A stretch of 64,000 nucleotides of DNA from Methylobacterium sp. E-066 (GTDB lineage: Bacteria; Pseudomonadota; Alphaproteobacteria; Rhizobiales; Beijerinckiaceae). The translations under genes and the position numbers were made by a program. The notes under the pieces are model-generated. The model had not been told where the DNA came from, made no database searches, and worked only from the letters and a program-made list of their open reading frames with translations. The stretch lies in contig NZ_JAKSYO010000068.1 in NCBI RefSeq assembly GCF_022829635.1, forward strand, positions 1 to 64,000. The letters run 5' to 3'. Positions 16,355-26,900 of the stretch are shown here, in pieces (position 1 is the first letter of the stretch; the number at the start of each line of letters is the position of its first letter).

Positions 16355-17012
16355 GTGTCGACGCCTTGTGTCGGGATCAGAGTGCCGGGTTCAGAGAATT
16401 TCCCGCCGCCGAAGGGAAGCAGGAATATCGATATTCGAGTGGTATCTGGTTGGTGTGTCGTTTTTAGATTCATATTCAATAATATTGTGTGGAGTTACCT
16501 CAAATATGCCAATCCGCGTTGTCTTCCGAACAGAAGATGACAGACATAACCTAATGACAACATAATCTTTATCGCAAAGTTGTCGATTGACAAGATTTTT
16601 TATGATTGAAATCTGCTCAGACGATCGGAAAATTTTCTCTGAATGATTGCTTCTGATCAAAATCGGCTCATTTTTACACCATTGCTTAAAGAAGTGCGAC
16701 GATGACCTGAGATTGACTCAAAATGTCGAGCCAACCTTACATCGAATCTGGGCGGCGGCGTGGACACAATCGGGATGTCGCCGACTGGATCACGCGCGAC
16801 CGCCTTCTCCGGACAGGCCGAACCAGGCGGAGCGGCCTGGTGCCATGCCGGCGCAACAGTGATGGCCTGCTTAGCTCGTGCTAGTGGAGGGGGCCGCGGC
16901 TGCGTTACAGGTCGGCGAAAGCAATACTATATGGAGGACATCATAGCAGATTGGATGTCGATTGCTGCCGGTCTTAATCCGATCGATATATGGCTAGATT
17001 GAGCTTATACAG
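16355..17012. other. Long AT-rich intergenic region between divergent genes
   Basis: About 660 bases with much lower GC than the flanks and no convincing gene; short open frames here lack ribosome sites and family-like sequence. It must hold the promoter of the che-rsb run (minus strand) and that of the PAS-XRE regulator (plus strand). Short palindromic patches such as ATATCGATAT near 16426 are visible. No sigma motif could be fixed with confidence. Confidence 0.6.
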
Positions 17013-18077
17013 ATGAAGCACGACCCTATTGCTGCGTTCGATAATGATAATGCTGCAGAAAGAATTCCTTTATCGTCCGACCAGATGCTGAAGCTCGTCG
17101 AGGAGCGGGGCGGGCTCGGATTCTGGTCGCTGGAGATCGCGACCTGCAGGCTCTGGGGCTCCCCGGGCTTCTACCGGGTGGCCGGTCTCCCGCTCGCGGA
17201 CGATCTGCGCGGCGTGTTCCGCAGGCTGATCCACCCCGACGACGAGGCCGCCCAAGCCGACCTGTGGGACCTGCTCCGGAGCGGCCACGCGGTCGATCGG
17301 GAGTTCCGGATCATCCGGCCCGACCAGACGGTCCGGTGGGTCGCCCTGAAGACCGAGGTGGTGCTCGGATCCGACGCCCGGCCGGCCCGGGTCGACGGCA
17401 TCCTGCTCGACATCACGGCGACGCACGAGGCTCGGCGGATCGCGGCGTGGATGCAGGCCCGCCAGACCGGCGTCCTGCGCGCGGTCGCCGCCGCCACCTG
17501 GTCGGCGCTTCCGGCCGGGGAGATCGAGATGGCGGCCGGGTGGGGGCACCTGACCGGGCAGAGTGCCGCGGAGATGGCCGGGACGGGCTGGCTCGACGCG
17601 GTTCATCCCGACGATCGCCAGACCGCGACGGCCGCCTGGCAAGCCGCCCGGACCACCGGAGCGCCCTACCGGGCGGAGTATCGGATTCGCGGCGCCGACG
17701 GCCAGTACCGCCGGTTCAGCGGTCGAGGCGCGGCGCAGGCCGATCCCGACGGCGCCGTGCGCGAATGGTTCGGCCTCGTGCTCGCGATGGTGGACGACCC
17801 GCGCGACGCGGTGACGGACGCGACGATCGGGCCGCTGATCCGCGGCGCCCGGGCGGTGATCGGCTGGTCGATCCAGGACCTCGCGGAAGCCTCGGGCGTC
17901 TCGGGCTCCAGCGTCCGGCGGATGGAGGAGTTCGGCGAGAGCCCGCGTCCGCGGATTCGGCAGGCGGTGCGGCAGGCCTTCGAGGGCGTCGGGATCCGGT
18001 TCGTCGCGACCGGCACCGATCAGGTCGCCATCGAGATCGACCTCGGGCGCTTCCCGCGGGGTTATATCAATCAGTGA
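17013..18077 (+). CDS. PAS-PAS-XRE regulator
   Basis: 354 residues. The first PAS domain is about 28-150, with FWSLEIATCRLWGSPGFYRV and the PAC-like RWVALKTEVV. The second is about 160-262, with a HPDDR motif and YRIRGADGQYRRF. The C-terminal part (about 277-320) reads LIRGARAVIGWSIQDLAEAS then VSGSSVRRME, a helix-turn-helix of XRE type in a layout common to small alphaproteobacterial PAS regulators. It is divergent from the chemosensory operon across an AT-rich gap, so it could regulate it. Its cofactor is not apparent. Confidence 0.8.
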   Translation: MKHDPIAAFDNDNAAERIPLSSDQMLKLVEERGGLGFWSLEIATCRLWGSPGFYRVAGLPLADDLRGVFRRLIHPDDEAAQADLWDLLRSGHAVDREFRIIRPDQTVRWVALKTEVVLGSDARPARVDGILLDITATHEARRIAAWMQARQTGVLRAVAAATWSALPAGEIEMAAGWGHLTGQSAAEMAGTGWLDAVHPDDRQTATAAWQAARTTGAPYRAEYRIRGADGQYRRFSGRGAAQADPDGAVREWFGLVLAMVDDPRDAVTDATIGPLIRGARAVIGWSIQDLAEASGVSGSSVRRMEEFGESPRPRIRQAVRQAFEGVGIRFVATGTDQVAIEIDLGRFPRGYINQ

Positions 18078-18425
18078 CGCTCATGACCGATCAGCGCATG
18101 AGCGCAGGCCGGGATCGTTAAGTGTGCCGGTGAGGCTACCATGAACCAACCATCCGCTGGTCATCAGGAGCTTCATCCTTCTCACGAGCACAGCGGACCG
18201 ACAAAAAAGTATCCGCCAATGCACCACGCCGGACCAGATAGCAGTGCCCGCTGGCGTGATCGCACCCGGTGATGCTTTTAACCTTTGGCCTTGAGGCGTT
18301 CGCTCAAGACTCGGAACCGCTCCCGCTCTCCGGACCGGTCGAGCGGGCGGCATCCCGATCGATCGGACGGAGCAGCGCTGCTTGGGGCAGGGAGGTGAGA
18401 AGAGACAGCTCTTCTCGTCTCGCTA
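18078..18425. other. Intergenic region with small inverted repeat
   Basis: This stretch separates two convergent genes. Directly after the PAS-XRE stop, CGCTCATG (18078-18085) and CATGAGCG (18097-18104) form an 8-base-pair stem with an 11-base loop, without a T run. It might be a weak terminator. Nothing else recognisable is present in the remaining ~320 bases. Confidence 0.4.
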
Positions 18426-19442
18426 TCAGTCGAACGTGATCACGATCTTGCCGAACGGACCGCGATCGAGATGATCGAGAGCGGCCGGCAGCTCATCCAG
18501 GGCATAACGCCGGTCGATTACCGGCTTCAGCCTCATCACGTCCACGGCACGGACCAGATCCTCCAGCGCGCGGCGGTGGCCGACGCGGATGCCCTGGACG
18601 GTGGCGGATTTGAGCATCAGCTGTCCCGCGGCCGCCGCGAGATCGTAGCCCTCGATCACGCCGATCACCGAGACGCGTCCGTCGACGGCCACCGCTTCGA
18701 GCGACTTGGCGAGATGCGCCCCGCCGACAAGCTCGAGGATGTGGTCGATGCCGCGATCCGCGGTGAGCCGGTAGACGGCCTCGACCCATCCGTCGCGGTC
18801 GATCGCGTGGTCGGCGCCGAGGGCTCGGGCGCGCTCGCGCTTGTTCTCAGAACCGGAGGTGACGAAAACCTCGGCGCCGTGGGCCTTGGCGATCTGGAGG
18901 CCGAACAGGGCGACGCCGCCCGTGCCCTGGACCAGCACGCTCTGGCCCGCCCGCAGCTGACCGCGCTCGACCAGGGCGAACCAAGCCGTCAGACCGGCAC
19001 AGGGCAGGGTGCTGGCTTCCGCGAGGTCGAGGCTTTGCGGTGCGGCGACGAACCAATCCTGGGGCAACGCGACGTAGTCCGCCAGGACGCCTTGATGCGC
19101 GCCGCCGAGGGTTGTGGCGTCCACCGTCTTCGCGGATCCTGCGGACCGGCCGTCGACCCAATCCGGGAAGAAGGTCGTGATCACCCGGTCCCCCGGTCGG
19201 AAGCGCGTCACGCCGTCACCGATGGCGGCGACTGTTCCGGCGAGATCGGAGGCGGGGGTGAACGGGAAGGCGAGGGCCAGCCCCATCCCGTGCTCGATCA
19301 CGAGCGTGTCGCGATAGTTCAACGCCGCCGCCGCGGCCTTCACCAGGACTTGCCCGGGCCCCGGTTCGGGCACCGGTACCGTCTTCAGCTGAAGGGACGC
19401 GCGGCCTAAGCCGGACATGTCCCAGCGCCTCATCGTCGTCAT
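18426..19442 (-). CDS. Zinc-independent MDR-family NAD(P)H:quinone oxidoreductase/alcohol dehydrogenase
   Basis: 338 residues from ATG 19442 (MTTMRRWDMSG). The N-terminal GroES-like fold (VPEPGPGQVLVKAAAAALNY) and the Rossmann segment VQGTGGVALFGLQIAKAHGA (171-190) place it in the medium-chain reductase family. The catalytic-zinc Cys/His set of true alcohol dehydrogenases is not visible, so it is probably a quinone or enone reductase. It is divergent from a LysR gene 111 bases away, the usual layout for a regulated enzyme. Confidence 0.83.
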   Translation of the reverse strand: MTTMRRWDMSGLGRASLQLKTVPVPEPGPGQVLVKAAAAALNYRDTLVIEHGMGLALAFPFTPASDLAGTVAAIGDGVTRFRPGDRVITTFFPDWVDGRSAGSAKTVDATTLGGAHQGVLADYVALPQDWFVAAPQSLDLAEASTLPCAGLTAWFALVERGQLRAGQSVLVQGTGGVALFGLQIAKAHGAEVFVTSGSENKRERARALGADHAIDRDGWVEAVYRLTADRGIDHILELVGGAHLAKSLEAVAVDGRVSVIGVIEGYDLAAAAGQLMLKSATVQGIRVGHRRALEDLVRAVDVMRLKPVIDRRYALDELPAALDHLDRGPFGKIVITFD

Positions 19443-19553
19443 GGCGAGTCTCCGATTTGCTTGCCGATCTGTTGCCGGCCGGCGATGCGTAGCGTTGATC
19501 TCTGCGCGCCAGTGACGATAGTTCGGACCGCGATCGGTGCGCAGGAAGCGACA

Positions 19554-20498
19554 ATGATCCCCGGTGACCTGCTGGCGGACCTGCCGGTGCTCGTCGCTGC
19601 GGCCGAGGCCGGCAGCTTCTCGGCGGCGGCGTCCAAGCTGAACCTGACGCGCTCGGCGGTCGGGCGGAGCATCGCTCGCCTCGAACACCGGCTCGGCGTC
19701 CGGCTGTTCCACCGCACCACCCGCTCCCTCGCCCTGACGGATGATGGGCAGATCGTTTTCGAGCATGGAAGGCGGGCGCTCGCCGAGGTGCAGAGCGCGA
19801 CCGCGCTGCTGGATTCCGGGCGGCGGGCGATCGCGGGCCGGCTGCGCGTCTCGGTGCCGGCGCTGTTCGGCCGGCTGCGCATCGCGCCGATCCTGATCCG
19901 GCTCGCCGAGGCGCATCCGAAGCTGGAGCTCGATCTCAACTTCAGCGACCGGCTGGTCGATGTGGTCGAGGATGGGTTCGATCTCGTGGTGCGCAACGGC
20001 CGGTTGCAGAACTGGCCCGGCCTGACCGTGCGGCGGATCGCCTACCAGCCGATGCGCGTCTGCGCGGCCCCGCGCTATCTCGAAGGGGCGGGGGTTCCGG
20101 AATCGCTCGCCGATCTCGCGGGCCATCACGCCATCCTCTATGGCCGTCCCGGCTACGCGCGCTCCTGGCTGTTTCCGCAGGCGGACGGTCCGGCGGCGGA
20201 GATCGTGCCGCCGAGCCGGATGCGGTTCGACGATGTCGACGCGATCCGCGACGCCGCGATCGGCGGCCACGGCCTCGCCTGGCTGCCGTGCTGGCTGATC
20301 CGCGACGATGTCGCCGCGGGGCGGCTCGCGACGGTGCTCGACCATCTGCCCGCCCATGTCTTCGAGAGCCACGCGCTCTGGCCGCAGACCCCGCATCTGC
20401 CGCTGCGCGTGCGCCTGGCGATCGATGCGCTGGCGGCGGCGCTGCCGGAGGAATCCGCCCTGCGCGCCAAGAGCCGGGTTCGAACCGAACCGGCCTGA
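19554..20498 (+). CDS. LysR-family transcriptional regulator
   Basis: 314 residues from the ATG preceded by AGGAAG (MIPGDLLADLPVLV); an in-frame start at 19461 lacks a ribosome site. The winged helix-turn-helix occupies residues 1-62 (AGSFSAAASKLNLTRSAVGR) and the substrate-binding domain follows from about 90 (RLRVSVPALFGRLRIAP). It is divergent from the oxidoreductase at 18426, which it most likely controls. No clear T-N11-A operator was picked out in the 111-base gap. Confidence 0.87.
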   Translation: MIPGDLLADLPVLVAAAEAGSFSAAASKLNLTRSAVGRSIARLEHRLGVRLFHRTTRSLALTDDGQIVFEHGRRALAEVQSATALLDSGRRAIAGRLRVSVPALFGRLRIAPILIRLAEAHPKLELDLNFSDRLVDVVEDGFDLVVRNGRLQNWPGLTVRRIAYQPMRVCAAPRYLEGAGVPESLADLAGHHAILYGRPGYARSWLFPQADGPAAEIVPPSRMRFDDVDAIRDAAIGGHGLAWLPCWLIRDDVAAGRLATVLDHLPAHVFESHALWPQTPHLPLRVRLAIDALAAALPEESALRAKSRVRTEPA

Positions 20499-20743
20499 GC
20501 ATCACGCACAGGCGCCATCGGTTCGCCGCGGAGATGCAGCCGGCGCGGCAAAGCTGTCATCGCTCTCCAGTCGTGACACAATCGTTTCAACCAAAAGTCG
20601 AATTTCTGAAGGTATCTCAGGTCCATGGTGAAGACATATCGGCCGGTTTCGGGCGAGATTGGTCTCCTGATCGACGAAACCCCGTGATAGATCTTGGGTG
20701 GCTGAGCTGCGCTCAGGCCCAAGACATGTTCGGGAGGACATCG

Positions 20744-21787
20744 ATGGCCGGGATCAACCGTCGTGGGATGTTGGCCGGGGGATCCGCTGTGCTGCTCGCA
20801 GCAACAGATCTAGCCTTTTCGGCCGAGAACGATCCACCGCTGGTCAATCCGCTCGTGCGCCAGCGCGCTGACGCGCAGGTCTTCCGGCACGATGACGGCT
20901 GGTACTACATGACCGGCTCGGTTCCGGAGTATGACCGGCTGGTGCTGCGACGGTCGCGCACCATCGCCGGCCTGTCGGTGGCGCCCGAGACGGTGCTGTG
21001 GCGCCACGAGGCGAGCGGCACGCGGTCGGGCTTCATCTGGGCGCCCGAGCTGCACCGGATCGACGGCCGCTGGATCATGTATTTCGCCGCGGGTCCCAGC
21101 GGCGGCGGCGACGACGTGTTCCGCATCCGCACCTACGCCATCGCCTGCGACGGGAGCGATCCGATGACCGGGTCCTGGTCCGTGCTCGGCGAATTCCAGG
21201 CGCCCTGGGACAGCTTCAACCTCGATTCGACCAGCTTCGTGCACCGGGGCACGCGCTATCTGGCATGGGCGCAGCGCGAGCCGGGCATCGAGACCAATTC
21301 CAACCTCTACCTCGCACCGCTCGCGACGCCGCTGACCCTGGCCGCAAAGCCGGCACGCCTGTCGATCCCCACCCTCGATTGGGAGGTGCAGGGCTACAAG
21401 GTCAACGAGGCGCCGGCCGTGCTGGCGCGCAACGGCCGGCTGTTCATGACCTATTCCGCGAGCGCGACGGATGCGCGCTATGGCATGGGGATGCTGACCG
21501 CCCGCGACGACGCCGACATCCTCGATCCGGCGAGCTGGTCGAAATCGCCGCAGCCGGTTTTCCGGACCTGTCCCGAGCACGGCATCTACGGCCCCGGCCA
21601 CAACAGCTTCACGGTCGACGCGCGCGGCCGGGACATGCTGGTGTTCCACGCCCGCGACGACGAGACGATCGTGGGCGACCCGCTGTTCGATCCCAATCGC
21701 CACACCCGGGTCCAGCCGATCCGCTACCGCGCCGACGGCGTTCCGGATTTCGGGCTGCCTGTGGCCAACGGGCCGCTTCCGACCTAG
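20744..21787 (+). CDS. Secreted GH43-like (five-bladed beta-propeller) glycoside hydrolase
   Basis: 347 residues from the ATG with GGAGG six bases upstream. The N-terminus (NRRGMLAGGSAVLLAATDLA) looks like a twin-arginine signal peptide, so the product is probably exported folded. The mature part shows GH43-type features: an early Asp-containing motif (ADAQVFRHDDGWYYMTGS), WAPELHRIDGRWIMYFAAG, and KVNEAPAVLARNGRLFMTYS with a Glu in the expected position. These enzymes usually cut arabinan or xylan side chains; the substrate here is unknown. It is alone upstream of tamA. Confidence 0.78.
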   Translation: MAGINRRGMLAGGSAVLLAATDLAFSAENDPPLVNPLVRQRADAQVFRHDDGWYYMTGSVPEYDRLVLRRSRTIAGLSVAPETVLWRHEASGTRSGFIWAPELHRIDGRWIMYFAAGPSGGGDDVFRIRTYAIACDGSDPMTGSWSVLGEFQAPWDSFNLDSTSFVHRGTRYLAWAQREPGIETNSNLYLAPLATPLTLAAKPARLSIPTLDWEVQGYKVNEAPAVLARNGRLFMTYSASATDARYGMGMLTARDDADILDPASWSKSPQPVFRTCPEHGIYGPGHNSFTVDARGRDMLVFHARDDETIVGDPLFDPNRHTRVQPIRYRADGVPDFGLPVANGPLPT

Positions 21788-21905
21788 CGCCTCGGCGGTT
21801 TCATCCCCCGTCCGTCCCCAGGCCGCAGCCACCCGGTGTTGGCGTTCAGCACCCGCACCTTTACAGTGGGAGCGGGGACGCGGCTTCAGCCGTGGAGGGG
21901 GGATC

Positions 21906-21953
21906 ATGACGCATCACCGTGCGAGCGGCGCAGCCCAGCGCAATCGGAGCTGA
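21906..21953 (+). other. Possible 15-codon leader ORF overlapping tamA start
   Basis: The strongest ribosome site in this region (GGAGGGGGG, 21894-21902) stands four bases before an ATG that opens only MTHHRASGAAQRNRS and then TGA. This frame overlaps the first codons of the tamA frame. It may be a translated leader, or the tamA start may differ from the one annotated. Confidence 0.25.
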
Positions 21954-23973
21954 CGACCGCGTTTTGCGCGTTTCCGCTCGCCTGGGTCGATCGATCGTGT
22001 CCGGTGCGCCTCGTGCGCTGCCGCGGCTGATGCTTGCAGCAGTGGCGTCCGTGACGCTCGTCACGGCGCAGCCCGGGCCGGCGCGCGCCTTCGACCTGTT
22101 CGGTCTGTTCGGCTCCGAGCCCGAGCCGCCGGCGCCCAGCGCGACGGCCTTGCCGTATGCTGTGCGCATCACCGGCACGGACGATTCCGACGTGCTGCAG
22201 GCGCTCCAGGATATCTCGACGCTCTATCGCCTGCGCCAGGACCCGCCGCCGGACGGGGAGGGGCTCTTGCGCCGGGCCGAGACCGACCTGCCCAAGCTCG
22301 CTGACGTTCTCTTCGGCTACGGGTATTATCAGGGCACTACGGCGATCCGCATCGACGCCGTTCCAGTGGCGGGGCAGGCCAGTGCCGCAGCCGCGGTGGG
22401 CGCCGCAGAACGCTGGCGCAATCGGGGCCTGGTGCCGGTGCGGATCGCGGTCGATCTCGGGCCGCTCTACACCCTGCGCCGGATCGTCGTGCGCGATGTC
22501 GCCGGCCGGCCGTTCCCGGAGGAGGTGCTGCCGCCGCGGATCACGCGGGTGGACGACGACGTGCCGGCCCGCTCGGCCACGGTGCTGGCCCGGGAGGCCA
22601 GGATCGTCGATCAGTTCCGGGCGCAGGGGCACCCCTTCGCCAAGGTGGTGGCGCGTGATCCGGTGGTGGACGACACCGCCCATGTCATGGACGTCACCTT
22701 CATGGTCGATCCCGGGCCGTTGGCCGGGTTGGGGCCCGTAGCGGTCAGCGGCGCGCCGGGGATCGACCCGGCGACGATCCGCTCCTTCATCTATGCAGAG
22801 CCGGGGGATCCGTATTCGCCCCAGGCGGTGGCGGCGATCCGCAAGTCGCTGACGCGCATCGAGGCGATCGGCGCCGCTCGGGTCCGCGAAGGAACGGCGC
22901 TCGACGCGGACGGAAACCTGCCGCTCTTCGCCGAATTGAGCGAGCGCGAGCGCAATCTCGTCGGAATCTCCGCGCGCTATTCCACGGTCGATGGCCCGGG
23001 GGTGCGCGCCTACTACGCCAACCGCAACCTCTTCGGCGGCGGCGAGACGTTCCGGCTCGACGCCGACATCTACTACCTGGGGTTGGGCAACGATCCGTTC
23101 GCGACCCAGCGCAAGATCGCCGGGATCGGCACCAACGGACTCGGCGGGCGCCTGTCGGCGACCTATGTCCAGCCGGCGCTCGGCGGCACCCGCAACGACT
23201 TCCTGGCCAACGCCTTCATCACCCGCGAGGTGCAGCAGAGCTACCTGGTGGATGGCGGCGGGGTTTCGGCTGCGATCCGGCACCGGTTCTCGGATACGTT
23301 CTCAGCGCAGATCGGGCTCGACGCCCAGGCTGGGCGCTCGAAGGACGCCCTCGGCACGGTCAATTACCGGCTGATCGGCGTCCCGGCTTCGGTGACCTAC
23401 GATTCCACCGATAGCTTGCTCGACCCGACCAAGGGGTTCCGAGCGATCGCCTCGCTGGCCGCCTATCCCGGGGCAATCTCGTCGCCCGGGATCGTCGTCG
23501 CGAAGGCGCAGGGCTCGACCTATTATGCGCTGGACGACGAGGCCCGGTACATCCTGGCCGGGCGGATCGGCTTCGGCTCGGTGTCCGGCGCGCCGCTCGG
23601 GGACATCCCCGACAATTTCCGCTTCTTCGCCGGCGGCGGCGGCTCGGTGCGCGGCTATCCGTACCGGACGCTCGGGCCGATCGGTCCGTTCAACCTGCCG
23701 ATCGGCGGCCGCAGCCTGCTCGAAGCCTCGCTGGAGGCGCGGATCAAGATCACCGACACGATCGGGGTGGTGCCGTTCTTCGACGCGGGCACCGCCTTCG
23801 CCTCGGCCCTGCCGGATTTCGATGAAAAGATCCGGAAATCGGTGGGCATCGGCCTGCGCTACTACACCGGCATCGGCCCGATCCGCGCGGATCTCGCCTT
23901 CCCGCTCGATCCCTACAAGGGCGGCCATGTCCGCCCGGCCGTCCTGTATCTCAGCCTGGGGCAGGCGTTCTGA
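21919..23973 (+). CDS. tamA: TamA, outer-membrane translocation and assembly protein
   Basis: 684 residues from GTG 21919; another GTG at 21997 is possible and the start is not settled. A signal peptide ends near ARA at about residue 56. POTRA domains follow (LYRLRQDPPPDGEGLLRRAE and the YGYYQGTTAI region), then a 16-strand barrel from about 340, with the BamA/TamA signature GGGGSVRGYPYRTLG near 555 and FFDAGTAF. TamA works with TamB to insert some outer-membrane proteins and move lipids. tamB starts at the very next base after the stop. Confidence 0.92.
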   Translation: MRAAQPSAIGADDRVLRVSARLGRSIVSGAPRALPRLMLAAVASVTLVTAQPGPARAFDLFGLFGSEPEPPAPSATALPYAVRITGTDDSDVLQALQDISTLYRLRQDPPPDGEGLLRRAETDLPKLADVLFGYGYYQGTTAIRIDAVPVAGQASAAAAVGAAERWRNRGLVPVRIAVDLGPLYTLRRIVVRDVAGRPFPEEVLPPRITRVDDDVPARSATVLAREARIVDQFRAQGHPFAKVVARDPVVDDTAHVMDVTFMVDPGPLAGLGPVAVSGAPGIDPATIRSFIYAEPGDPYSPQAVAAIRKSLTRIEAIGAARVREGTALDADGNLPLFAELSERERNLVGISARYSTVDGPGVRAYYANRNLFGGGETFRLDADIYYLGLGNDPFATQRKIAGIGTNGLGGRLSATYVQPALGGTRNDFLANAFITREVQQSYLVDGGGVSAAIRHRFSDTFSAQIGLDAQAGRSKDALGTVNYRLIGVPASVTYDSTDSLLDPTKGFRAIASLAAYPGAISSPGIVVAKAQGSTYYALDDEARYILAGRIGFGSVSGAPLGDIPDNFRFFAGGGGSVRGYPYRTLGPIGPFNLPIGGRSLLEASLEARIKITDTIGVVPFFDAGTAFASALPDFDEKIRKSVGIGLRYYTGIGPIRADLAFPLDPYKGGHVRPAVLYLSLGQAF

Positions 23974-26900
23974 ATGGCTGATGTTTTCGGGAGACTGAGC
24001 AAGATCGCCATCCAGCCTCACACATCACCGGGTGCGGCGCGGGTCCCCTCTCCCGTGCGGGAGAGGGACAGGGTGAGGGGACAGGTCTTTCCGGACAGCG
24101 CGCATCCCTCACCCCAACCCTCTCCCGCACGGGAGAGGGGGAGCGTGGCGGCCGTTCCGAGCCGCTTCTGCTATTTTGCGCCCCGCAGAGTGGGAAAGGC
24201 CATCGCATTCGCACTGAGCTGCCTTCTCCTGCTCGCCACCATCCCGACCCACGCCGACGACGCGGAAAAATCCGTGCTCGGCGGGCTCTTGTCCCGGGCG
24301 CTCTCGACGCCGTCGTCGCGGGTGGCGATCGGGGCGGTGGACGGCGCGCTCTCTTCCGATGCCACCATCCGCGACGTGGCGGTGAGCGACCGCGACGGCG
24401 TGTGGCTGAAGATGGACCGGGCCCGGATCGTCTGGCGGCGCCTGGCGCTGCTGTCCGGCCGTCTGGAGGTGGACAGCCTGGAGATCGGACGGATCGAGGT
24501 GTTGCGCCGGCCGATCCCGGGCCCGACTCCGCCGGAGGCCAAGCCCGACGGCAAACTGCTGCCCGATCTGCCCGTGAAGGTCGAGATCAAGGGGTTCAAG
24601 CTGGCGGAGCTGGTGCTGGGCGAGCCGGTCGCCGGCCAGCCGGCCCGGCTCTCGGCCGAGGGCAAGGCCCGGCTCGGGGCGGCGAGCGAGGGGCTCGACC
24701 TGCAGGCCAAAGCCCAGCGCCTCGACGCCGCCGGGCGCTTCCTGCTCTCCCTCGTCTACGTGCCGCAGGGCGACAAACTGGAGCTGACGGCCAACCTCGT
24801 CGAGCCGGCGGGCGGCCTGCTGTCGAAGGCGGCCAACGTCCCCGGTACGCCGCCGATCGATTTCGAGCTGGCCGGCACCGGCACGCTCGATGCCTGGAAC
24901 GCCCATCTCGATTTCGCCGCCGGCCCGGATATCGGCGCCAAGGGCGGGGCCAAGATCTCCCGGATCGGCGCCGAGCGCCGGCTAGCGCTCGACCTCGCCG
25001 CGCGGATCGAGGGCCTCGTGCCGGGTCCGGCCGCTTCGGTCTTCGCCGGCACGACCAAGCTCGACGGCGGCTTCGCCTTCGCGGATAGCGGCGCCTTCCG
25101 GATCGACCGGCTGGAGCTGACCTCGCGCACCGCGCGGCTCGCCGCCGGCGGCACCCTGAGCAAGGACCGGGTCGCCGATCTGACCCTCCAGGCCCGGGCG
25201 CTACCCACCGAGGGCGCGGTGACCAAGGCCGGCGAGGCCGAGATCGAAAAACTGGTCTTCGACGGCAGCGTGAAGGGGCCGATCACCGCGCCGACCGTGC
25301 GGGGCACTCTCGACGCGGCGGGCCTGCGCAGCCGCGATTCCGCCTTGGACCGGGTCGAGGCGCGCCTCGGGGTCGAGCCCCAGGGCGATCCCTCCGCCCA
25401 GCGTTTCGCCATCACGGCGGACGGCAAGGTCGAGGGCCTGCGGCTGGCCGATCCGGCCCTGCGCCGCGCCCTCGGCAGCCGGGCGCAATTGACCCTGCGG
25501 GCCGCCTCCGGGCCGGATGGCGTCATCGACGTCTCGAGCCTTCGGGTCGAGTCCGACACCGCCAAGGCGAGCTATGCCGGCCGGGTCGGCCAGAACACGC
25601 TTACCGGCACGCTGGACGCCGCGCTGCCGGATCTTTCCGTGTTCTCCGGCCTCGCCGGGCGCGGGCTTGCCGGCAGCCTGGACGCCAAGGCGCGGCTCAG
25701 CGGCGATCCGGCCCGGAAAGCACTGGCGGCCGACCTCACCGTGACCAGCGCCGCCCTCACCACCGGGATCGCGGCGGCCGACCGGGTGCTCGGCCGCGCG
25801 CCGACGCTTCAGGGCCGGGTGTCGCAATCCTATGACGGCTACGGCTTCGACCATCTGCGCCTGGAGGGCTCTGGCCTGACCGCGACGCTACAGGGCGAGG
25901 CGACCTCGGCGACGGCCGATGTCACGGGCCGCATCGACCTCAAGAGCCTCGCCGACCTCGACGGCCGCCTGACCGGGCGCGCCGGCATCGACGCGCGCAT
26001 GACCGGCTCCCTGGAACATCCGCAACTCACGGCGACCGTCTCGGCGCCCGCCGCGACCGCGGACGGGAAACCGATCCGCGACTTGCGGGCGGAGGCGGTC
26101 CTCACCGATGCGCTGCTGGCGCCGGACGGGACCCTGAAGCTGTCCGGCGAGGTCGCCGGCAAGGCCCTGCGCGGCGGCGCCCACGTGGCGAAGGCCGGAC
26201 CCGACTGGGTGCTCGACCGGCTCGACCTCAACCTCGGCTCGGTAGCCGTCTCTGGCAACGCCGTGGTGGCGGCCGAGACCTGGCTGTCGGCCGGAACGCT
26301 GTCCGTGAAGGCGGCCAATCTCGCCGACATCGCCCCGCTCGCCCCCGAACCCATGGCCGGGCAGTTCGACGCCACGGTGACCCTCGCCCGCGACGGCGGC
26401 CGCCAGGACGCGGCGATCCGGGCCACCGGCGGCGCCCTGCGCTACGGCGACTACGCGCTCAACCGCCTCGACGCCGACCTGAAGGGCCGCGACCTGCGCG
26501 CCCATCCGGTGCTCCACGGACGCCTCGATGCCGACCGGCTGCTGGCTGCCGGCCAGCAGATCGATACGGTCCGGCTCGCCGCGCTCGGTAGCCCGACGGG
26601 CAGCGACGTGACGCTGGCCGCCAAGGCGCGCGGCTTCACCCTCGACGGCGCGGTCCGGCTGGTGCCGGCCGACGACACGCGCATCGACATCCAACGTTTC
26701 TCCGCCGCCCGCGGCGGCGACCGCTTCGCCCTCACCGGGCCGGCCAGCATCACCCTGCGCGACGGCGGCGCGGTGATCGACGGTCTGGCGATCGCGGCCG
26801 GCTCCGGCCGGGTCGCGGTCTCGGGCCGGGCCGGCCAGGATCTCGACCTGAAGGTGGCGATCCGGGCGCTGCCCCTATCGCTCGCCCGGATCGCCGCGCC

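Noticed and set aside
16391..16660. 89-codon frame in the AT-rich gap
   Set aside because: It starts with TTG, has no ribosome site and no recognisable family; AT-rich DNA produces such frames by chance.
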